64,000 nt of DNA from the NCBI GenBank assembly GCA_025766275.1, contig JAFKAC010000002.1, forward strand, positions 806,001 through 870,000. Reading direction: 5' to 3'. The stretch's first letter is position 1. Every line of letters begins with the position of its first letter. A program made the translations under genes and the position numbers. Of the stretch, positions 57,542-64,000 are shown piece after piece. A model generated the notes under the pieces. That model did no database searches, had not been told where the DNA came from, and was given only the letters and a program-made list of their open reading frames with translations. This DNA comes from Lactarius indigo. Taxonomy: Eukaryota; Basidiomycota; Agaricomycetes; Russulales; Russulaceae.

Positions 57542-60402
57542 GTCCTTCTGGCTTCCTGGATTCGCTCCAATCTCTCTTGTGTTCCTGGTACTGTGGTCGT
57601 TCTTTCTGGTTGGTGTACTCTTGGGATGTATCCAAGGATTAATTCGTAGGGTGCCTTTTTAGTGGTTGCGCTTGGCCAGGAGTTGTGGGTGTACTGTGCC
57701 AGTGGTAGTAGCTCCGTCCAATTGTCTTGTTGATGGTTTATGAACATTCGGAGGTACTGTTCTAACCACTGGTTTGTTTGCTCTGATTGTCCATCTGTTT
57801 GTGGGTGGTATGCTGTGCTGATGTTTTGTTCTATGTCAAGCACTCTGCACAGTTCTTTGATGAACTTCGCTGTGAATCTGGGGTCTCTGTCAGAGATGAC
57901 CCTTCTTGGTAGTCCATAGTGTGGCAGGACAGTTTTGGCATAGAGTTTTGCCACTCCTTCTGCGTCTATTGTTTCGCTGCATGGGATAAAGAAGGCTGCT
58001 TTGGAACAGTCATGATCCGTGATGGTGAGAATTGTGTCATTGTCTTCTGATTGGGGTAGCTTTGTGATAAAGTCTAGAGCGATGGTTTCAAAAGGGAGTG
58101 CTTCTGGGTTAGTCTTGATGGGGAATATCGGCGGTTTCGGGTTCCCAGGGAAGTTCTTGTTTGATTGGCATGTGGCACAGCCCTTTACATATGCGGATAT
58201 GTCGTCTTTCATGTTTGGCCACCAAAAGTCTTGTGACACTAACCACAAGGTCTTTGTTATTCCGGGGTGTCCAGCTGTTTTTGTATCGTGAAACAGGGAA
58301 ATTACCCCCCTCTTTAGCGGTGTGTTGTCCACAACCACCAGTTTGTCACCTCTCCACCAGTGTTTGCCTTGTTTTACTAGGTGGAAGGGGGCGGCCCACT
58401 CGTCCAGAGTGTCTTGGTGGTCTAATTGGTGTGCCATGACCCGGTCATCTATCCTTATGGAGAGAGCGGAGTTTGCGAAGATGGTTGGGGTCAGGACCAC
58501 TACATCAGTGTTATCTCCTGCTCCGGTGTCGTGGTCAGGGCGTCTTGACAGGGCATCAGCATGGTTTTGGGGTCCAGGTTTGTGGTGAAGTTTGATGTGA
58601 TAGTCTGCAAGTCTGGGGATGTAACGCGCCACTCTCCTATTGATTTGTCGAGGGTGACGATAATACTCTAGGTTTTTGTGGTCTGTAAACACTGTGATTT
58701 CGTGGGGGGATCCTAAAAGAAGGTGTCTCCAGTGTTCCAGTCCTCTGATTACTGCCAGGAGTTCCCTGTCATGGATGTCATAGTTGCGCTCCGCTTCGGA
58801 AAATGATTTGGAGAAGTATCCCACAGCTTGTGGTTTGTTTCGGCTGTCTCTTTGTGTTAAGATTGCCCCTGTGGCGAAAGCGGAGGCATCTACTTCTAGT
58901 TCGAAAGGTTTGTCCATATCTGGTTGGCATAAGATGGGGTCTTTGCACACAAGCGTGATGAGGGCTTCTAAGGCTTCTGCTGCTTCCTTTGTCCATCTGA
59001 AGGGTCCTTCTGACGTCTTTATTGTGTCCGTGATGGGTCTTGCTAAGTGAGCGAAGTTGGGGATGAAGGGTCGCTGATAACTTAGTGTTCCCAACACGCT
59101 TCTTGCTTGTTTGACTGACTTGATGTCTCTTGGCCAGTCTTTTAGTCCTTCTACCTTCTTTGGGTCGATTTTGATTTGAGACCCATCGATGACAATGCCT
59201 AGGTAGTGGATCTTTCTTTGTTCGAACACGCATTTCGATGCTTTAAGGAAATAAGATTCCTTTTCACAGATTTCCAAGAATTCATGTACAATTTGTCTGT
59301 GGCGTTCTGTATCTTCTTCTGTGGCTATCAGGACATCGTCCATGTACACAAATAGCTCTCTTGGGTATTTGTCCATAAGTGGTCGAAGTATTCTGCTCAT
59401 GGTTCTTGCAAAGGTGGCTGGTGCATTTGTGAGGCCGAAGGTCATGACTCGAGGGATGAACAGCCCCCTTGGTGTCTTGAAGGCTGCCTTCCACTGATCT
59501 TCCTCTTTTATGCGGATATTATGGTACCCCCATCTGATATCGAATTTTGAGAACAGTGTTTTTCCATTTAAGTTGGTCAGGATGTCGGAGATGAGAGGTA
59601 GTGGGTAAGTGTCTTTTATTGTCCAGGTGTTTAGGGGTCTGTAGTCCAGGATAGGGCGCAACCCTCCGTCTGTTTTCTTTCTGAAGAAGAAGGAGGAAGC
59701 GTAGGGGGAGCTTCCTTCATAGATGTATCCTTTTGCTATGTTTTCGTCGAGATATGCTTTCAACTCCTTGTCTTCTTCTGGAGTCAAGGGGTAGATTTTG
59801 CAGTTGATCTTGTTGGGTGCATCTGGTCGCAATGTGATGGGATGGTCTTCTTCTCTTTCTGGGGGAAAGCGTTGTGCTTCTTCGTCTGAGAATACTTTGT
59901 TGTGGCGCTGGTATTCTTCTGGGATTGCAGTTTCTTTTACTGGGTCAAAGGTTGTTTTGGTTGCTGCCACTTTCGCTTCTTGGTGTCGCTTTCTTCGGAA
60001 GCGGTACCCTCCTGTCAGGATGGTGATGGCTTCTCCTTTCAGCTCTTGTTTCTTCCAGTCTATGTCTGGGTTTTCGTGTTCGAACCAGGGGTATCCAAAG
60101 ATCATTCTGTCTTCCCCTAAGCTAGTTACGAAAAACTGGAAAGGAGTTTCTTCTTCTCCTCTTTTTATCCATAGCTGGCATGTTTCTGTCATGGTGCCAT
60201 CTTTGTTTAGCGATCCATCTACATTCCGGACCAATCTGGGTGGTTTCAGAGGAGTGGTTCCTAGTCCAAGTTTTTGGATTAGGTTTTGGTCGATCAGGTT
60301 GTCTGTTGCACCGCTGTCTAGCAGCACATTTATGCGAGCTTCTTTGTAGTAAAGGCGAACGAGGACTTTGATTGTCATAGCACTATCGCGAACACTATAC
60401 AT
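57542..60402 (-). CDS. Outer gypsy pol, N-terminal part (PR-RT-RH-IN), cut by inner element
   Basis: The first ATG of the frame is 60402 (MYSVRDSAMT); the frame opens a few codons earlier and overlaps the end of gag in the -1 frame. Domains: protease INVLLDSGATDNLID, reverse transcriptase with LFVYMDDVLIATEED, RNase H FELEVDASAFATGAIL and NYDIHDRELLAVI. The integrase has its zinc module (HDTKTAGHPG...CATCQ) and catalytic residues in ALDFITKLP, VISDRDPRFTAKF and TDGQSEQTNQWLEQ. The frame runs to the insertion point at 57542 and resumes at 51304. Beyond 57542 the host frame would read into the inner LTR. Confidence 0.93.
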
Positions 60403-60425
60403 TGAATTGGCCTCCCTGTCAGCTC

Positions 60426-62117
60426 TCACAGGTCGGCATCACAAAAATCCTGATCTAAGGCATAGTAGCGTCTCTTTTCATCCTCAGTCATGCCTTGGAC
60501 GAGTGCATGGGCTTGTCGGACTTTATCTTCGGTTGTGGTAGCAGCCACTGATGAGGTGCTTGCTTCTGGGGTGTATGGGGGTGCAGTGTCCGCTTCCTGG
60601 GTGTCTGTGGCTCTGGCTTTGGTTTGGTTGGTGGTGTTTTGTCGTTGACAGTTCCTGGCCATGTGTCCTTGTTGTCTGCATTTGAAGCAGCGTCCTTCTT
60701 TCATGAGGGCTTTCTTTTCTTCTTCAGTAAGCTTCTTAAAGGGGGTGGAGGTGGTGGCATCTACATCCATCGCATTTGGGTCCCGCTTTGGTCGTCCTTG
60801 GTGGACATTCTGGGTTGGTCCTGGGTTTCTATTCCCTGGTCTGGCTTTTAGTAGCTTCCAGCGTTGGTGTTCTGCTCTGGCAGCGGTTTGCCACTCGTCC
60901 ATGGTGTTTGGGATGGTGGTTCGCATAAGGCAAGCACGATACAGTCCTGTGGGTAGTCCTCTTTTGAAGAATTCCACCGTTCCAGGGGCATCTCTTGCCC
61001 ATCCTGCTATTCCTGCAAGGTGTTCGAAGTCGAGGATGTAACTGTCCAATGCTCCACCCTGCATCGTCAAACTGATGAGCTTCTGATAGGCTCTTTCTTT
61101 GTTTAGAGTGTCGGTCCAGTCTCTGTCGAAGGTGTCAAGAAAACCGTCCCAAAGATCTTTGCTGTTTTTGGTGAGGGCTTTGGTGGGGTCTGCTAGTGCC
61201 GCTTCCATGTCATCTTCGGTTTGGTTGACCCACAGCTGTACACCGGGTCCTTTGAACATTGTAAGGGCGAATAGTACCCGTGCATAAGGTTCTTTGATAA
61301 GTTCATTCTCGCTGTTTAACTTGATGTATCGTAGTAGTTCTCTTTTGAACTGACCACTCTCTGTTCTATCTCCGGTGAACGGAGTAGGGGGCGCTCCTTT
61401 GAGTCCTCCTGAGCTCGTTGTTGGTGTTCCTCCTGTTCCGGTGCTTGAGCCGGTACCTGTGCCAGTGCCTGTGGCGTTTATGGCTGACATGATAAGTGTT
61501 GGCTGTGGTGTGATGGGGATCTGGGGTGGTTCGACTGGGGAGGGCAATCTGATTGGTGGTAGTGGGGCTGGGAATCCTTCTTCCGCTGGGGATGGTTCTA
61601 TCCAGATAGGGATAGTGGGGCTGGCTTGTGACGAAGCTTGTGTGGGTACTGTGATGTCTAGGCGGTGTTCTGAGGAGTGGGATAGTTCTGAGTGTGATTC
61701 CGCTTCGTCTGAGCTGGGTTCTTCTTCTGATGAGTCTTGTTGTAGTCCGTATGTTCCCCTGGTGTTTTTTGGTGCTGAGGATGATTGTTGTGTGGGCGTT
61801 TCTGGGTTCTGTTCGTCTTCTTCGTTCCACCAGCCTAGTCCTTCAGCAAATCTGTGTGGTGTGATGTTTATGGCTCTGGTGTGGTATGTATTCTGAAAGT
61901 ATCGGAGGATGTACCAGTTGTTGTTGATGAATTCCACTGGTCTGAGTTCGCCTTTGATGAGGCACTTGTAACAAGGTGGTCTGCCTGATGTTGTGGCCCA
62001 GCGAGCTCCTTTTCCTAGTTGACTGCTTTTAACGTGGTGTGGGAGGTCGTCTTGTGTTCTGGTTGTGACTGGGGTCCAATCGTTGTCTGATTCAAAGGTG
62101 ACACTGATGCTAGCCAC
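60426..62117 (-). CDS. Outer gypsy gag, with GTG-started N-terminal extension
   Basis: Open for 563 codons from GTG at 62117 (A at -3, G at +4). The first ATG in any frame after the predicted RNA start is 61490 (MSAINATG), about codon 210, just before a Gly/Thr-rich stretch. The upstream part has the conserved blocks NNNWYILR and GLGWWNEEDEQNPE, shared with the inner element, and an acidic Ser/Glu-rich stretch. Downstream are the capsid-like segment (FTGDRTESGQFKRELLRY, FKGPGVQLWVNQ) and a CCHC knuckle, CFKCRQQGHMARNC. The stop at 60426 overlaps the pol frame by a few bases; unlike in the inner element, no obvious slippery run lies in the short -1 overlap. Confidence 0.88.
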   Translation of the reverse strand: MASISVTFESDNDWTPVTTRTQDDLPHHVKSSQLGKGARWATTSGRPPCYKCLIKGELRPVEFINNNWYILRYFQNTYHTRAINITPHRFAEGLGWWNEEDEQNPETPTQQSSSAPKNTRGTYGLQQDSSEEEPSSDEAESHSELSHSSEHRLDITVPTQASSQASPTIPIWIEPSPAEEGFPAPLPPIRLPSPVEPPQIPITPQPTLIMSAINATGTGTGTGSSTGTGGTPTTSSGGLKGAPPTPFTGDRTESGQFKRELLRYIKLNSENELIKEPYARVLFALTMFKGPGVQLWVNQTEDDMEAALADPTKALTKNSKDLWDGFLDTFDRDWTDTLNKERAYQKLISLTMQGGALDSYILDFEHLAGIAGWARDAPGTVEFFKRGLPTGLYRACLMRTTIPNTMDEWQTAARAEHQRWKLLKARPGNRNPGPTQNVHQGRPKRDPNAMDVDATTSTPFKKLTEEEKKALMKEGRCFKCRQQGHMARNCQRQNTTNQTKARATDTQEADTAPPYTPEASTSSVAATTTEDKVRQAHALVQGMTEDEKRRYYALDQDFCDADL

Positions 62118-62312
62118 GATTGTGGTCTGTCTTGGGTGCTGGTTTGTGTAAGGGGATGGCTGAAGCGGCCTCTTGTGTCAAGGAGGATCCGTCGCCCGGC
62201 TATGCCGTCGTTTCTGGTTCTGTGGAGTGTCTGGTTGTTGGCTGATGCGTCCTCTTGGATCGTCGCCCACTCTGCTGTGTGGCAGTAGTGTCTTGGGTGT
62301 GTTGGGAGTTGT

Positions 62313-62324
62313 AGACTTGGCTTA
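62313..62324 (-). promoter_or_regulatory. Self-priming primer-binding site, outer element
   Basis: Bases 62313-62323, directly inside the 5' LTR, are the reverse complement of 62666-62676 in the LTR, 33 nt past the TATATAA box at 62703-62709. Confidence 0.78.
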
Positions 62325-62902
62325 TGTTACGCCCTAGCAGGGGCGTGGGTTCTAAAGGCTCTGAATCACACAAGTATCAAGCGAAGACCTCTGTTGTCTT
62401 ATTGCTATGAAATACGAGTGATAAAGTGTGGCACAAGGTGCAGCACTACTCTGTAATGTAGGACTCCTCGTCCGAAGTGTCTAACACTTCTCTACACTTG
62501 ATCTTGCTAGTGCACAGAGTATAACAGGTGTAACGCGTTGATATAGTTCAACTGCAAAGACTTCGAAGTGTCCTGGTTAGGGACTGAGGTAGGGGATGCA
62601 CAAGAAGAGAGGGATAAGGCGAGGTCACACCAAAGTACGGAGGCAAGGTTGCTAGATTGCAAACGAAGCCAAGTCTGGCTTCCTACGGTCTATGGTACAG
62701 GTTTATATAGGACAGGGTTCCAAACAACATGAACACAAGTCCACACAATATCAAAGAGACTAAACGGAGTAAACAGAAGTTCGGATCAAAGTAACAGCGC
62801 CACTAGTAACAGTAGCTCCTTTGGTAACAAGGTATGGTACAGAAAGGGGAAAGCAGAGTGGAGACATACTGTGGCTTAGGTCCGAAGCGTCGGATCATAA
62901 CA
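62325..62902 (-). repeat. 5' LTR of outer gypsy element
   Basis: 578-bp LTR with a TATATAA box at 62703-62709 on the minus strand; it pairs with 48715-49292. Confidence 0.93.
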
Positions 62903-63205
62903 CGCTGGGGAATACGAGGGGTAAGCTACTCTGAGCTTTGAAATGTGAGGGGAGGTCTCTATTCTAACTTGAGGTGTAAAGTTGTAAATACATGTGCTAC
63001 ATACTGGGGGTGTAGACTAAGGAAAGAGGGTGCATAGATATAAAAAAACGAGGGAACAGGGGAATGCTATGAAACACCTATGGAACTGTCCAGAGGGAGT
63101 GGGAAGCCGCCGACTCAGAGAGCGCGGGAAAGCGGCGCTTAGAGAGCGCAGAAAAGCACGGGCAAGTGCGGGAAAGCGCAGATGAGCGCAGAGGGCATGG
63201 GAAAG
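62903..63205. other. Spacer between two gypsy elements
   Basis: No gene is recognised. It ends with an imperfect repeat of GAGCGC / GGGAAAGCG units (about 63110-63190) just before the next LTR. Confidence 0.5.
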
Positions 63206-63669
63206 TGTTACGGTTTTCGCATCGGACCCTTACTGCACCGGTTGTGGCTACGGCTGTAAGGTATATTAGTCACGGACTCGGGGTTTACGGTAGGAGTTAG
63301 GCGGTAGAGGATGACTCGATCCTAGTACAGGTAGTAGTAGTATTAGGATTGCGGTACTTACGCGATACGTTGGACGCTACGTTACGGTGACTCATAGCAG
63401 CGCTTGAAAGCCTGCTCTTCTTGTATTTAAGGTAGCTGCGGAAGACCAAGATACGCCATCTTGGTCTTCTTCAATCGTCACTTCTAGTCTCTTCTATTCT
63501 CATCTCTAAAGACGCGCCTTCCATCAGAGGAAGAGCCCTATCCTGAACCTAGTGTCTGCGTACATCTAGAACCCGCCTTCGAGCCATACGCCTCTGCGCG
63601 TGACCAGCTAAGTCATAAAGAGTCGCCTTAATCAAGCTCAAGTCGAGCTAACGTCGTGACGGCGTTACA
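63206..63669 (+). repeat. 5' LTR of third gypsy element
   Basis: 464 bp with TG...CA borders and a TATTTAA box at 63424-63430. The partner LTR lies outside the window, so the borders rest on the terminal signature and the self-priming match. Confidence 0.75.
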
Positions 63670-63689
63670 TTAAGACCAAGATACTCATT

Positions 63690-64000
63690 GTGGCGACTAT
63701 TAACACCAGAGAACAGTGGACGAATTTCCGTCCTTATCATCTAGACCGAAGAGGAGACCGTAACGTACCAACCCGATTCCTAGGAGCAGCCAGGTGGAGA
63801 GACCGAGGAGACGAAACCGGATATTTTGTGGAATTCAACGGACCCACGAGGTTCAGACCTGTTGAGTTCAATTTCGATCACCTGTGCTGGGTAGAAATTA
63901 CGTGGAACCCCATAGACCACCGCTGGGACGTCATCAGGCCAGCAGGAAGACAATACCAGTGCGACATCGACGCATGCGAACTCAATTCACGGGCCGACTG
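63690..64000 (+). CDS. Third gypsy gag, N-terminal fragment from GTG
   Basis: Open to the window edge (311 nt) from GTG at 63690 (ATTGTGGCG: A at -3, G at +4). It resembles the extensions of the other two gags: VATINTREQW against VASIELDLLPDDQW, and HRWDVIRP against HRWHVLER. No in-frame ATG is present. The only ATG in any frame from the predicted RNA start onward is at 63973, out of frame. Confidence 0.72.
   Translation, partial: MATINTREQWTNFRPYHLDRRGDRNVPTRFLGAARWRDRGDETGYFVEFNGPTRFRPVEFNFDHLCWVEITWNPIDHRWDVIRPAGRQYQCDIDACELNSRAD

Larger units (their letters stand above)
48715..62902 (-). mobile_element. Outer Ty3/gypsy chromovirus (split by inner element)
   Basis: LTRs of 578 bp (48715-49292 and 62325-62902), each TGTTAC...AACA, differ at only one base that I can see (A at about 49029, G at about 62639). 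They are flanked by the exact 5-bp duplication CGCTG. Without the 6.2-kb insert the element is about 7.95 kb. Gag and pol are on the minus strand in the order gag, protease, reverse transcriptase, RNase H, integrase, chromodomain. Transcription therefore runs from the right LTR. The pol gene is cut in its integrase by the inner element, so this copy cannot make full pol. Confidence 0.95.
63206..64000 (+). mobile_element. Third Ty3/gypsy element, 5' end only
   Basis: LTR 63206-63669 (TGTTACGG...GCGTTACA), then a primer site and the start of gag running off the window end. It is oriented opposite to the other two. The primer site 63672-63682 is the 11-base reverse complement of 63458-63468, which lies 34 nt past TATTTAA (63424-63430) and forms a hairpin with GAAGACCAAGAT next to it. 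The element family is related to the other two but has a different LTR. Confidence 0.82.

Overview
This window is nuclear DNA from a basidiomycete fungus, most likely Agaricomycetes. The evidence is many short introns (about 45-60 bp) with GT...AG borders, Tf1/sushi-like Ty3/gypsy chromoviruses, tandem microsomal P450s, an F-box/LRR gene, a DUF6534-type membrane protein, an H-type lectin and NACHT-ankyrin-type sequence. No rRNA, tRNA, CRISPR array or bacterial operon was seen.

Layout. (1) 1.0-21.6 kb: four copies of a multi-exon family sharing one N-terminal domain but carrying two different C-termini. One copy ends in ankyrin repeats (1.0-4.3 kb), two end in C2H2 zinc fingers (15.2-17.6 and 19.0-21.6 kb). 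The fourth is a pseudogene. It is broken by a 275-bp retrocopy and by a solo LTR, and the solo LTR was itself split by a 5.5-kb Mutator-like (MULE) transposon with about 1.4-kb G-rich terminal inverted repeats. (2) 22.5-29.7 kb: conserved housekeeping genes, S-adenosylmethionine synthetase and a myotubularin phosphatase of the Ymr1 type, then an F-box/LRR gene. (3) 30.2-43.2 kb: three tandem P450 genes plus a fourth 3' relic, with a DUF6534 membrane-protein gene and its partial copy between the first two. (4) 44.2-45.2 kb: a three-domain H-type lectin. (5) 45.6-48.2 kb: nested fold-back DNA elements with an internal minisatellite. (6) 48.7-62.9 kb: a 14.2-kb gypsy element split by a complete 6.2-kb gypsy element. 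Both lie on the minus strand and both have exact 5-bp target duplications. (7) 63.2 kb to the end: the 5' LTR and gag start of a third, related element.

The most unusual signal is in the three gypsy elements. Each gag frame opens with GTG in a strong Kozak setting (A at -3, G at +4). In the two elements fully visible, no ATG in any frame occurs between the predicted RNA start and a methionine about 190-210 codons into gag, about 0.84 kb and 1.19 kb respectively. In the longer stretch ATG occurs roughly 22 times on the opposite strand. This suggests a conserved gag N-terminal extension made by non-AUG initiation, with leaky scanning to a first AUG that starts the shorter gag. All three elements also look self-primed: the bases just inside the 5' LTR are the reverse complement of a stretch 32-34 nt downstream of the LTR TATA box. 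The 14-kb element carries an extra cluster of zinc knuckles after the chromodomain of its pol protein.

Exon borders were worked out by eye from reading frame, splice signals and similarity among copies. SAM synthetase, the myotubularin and the MULE transposase close into complete frames. The P450, F-box and DUF6534 models are spans rather than full exon lists.
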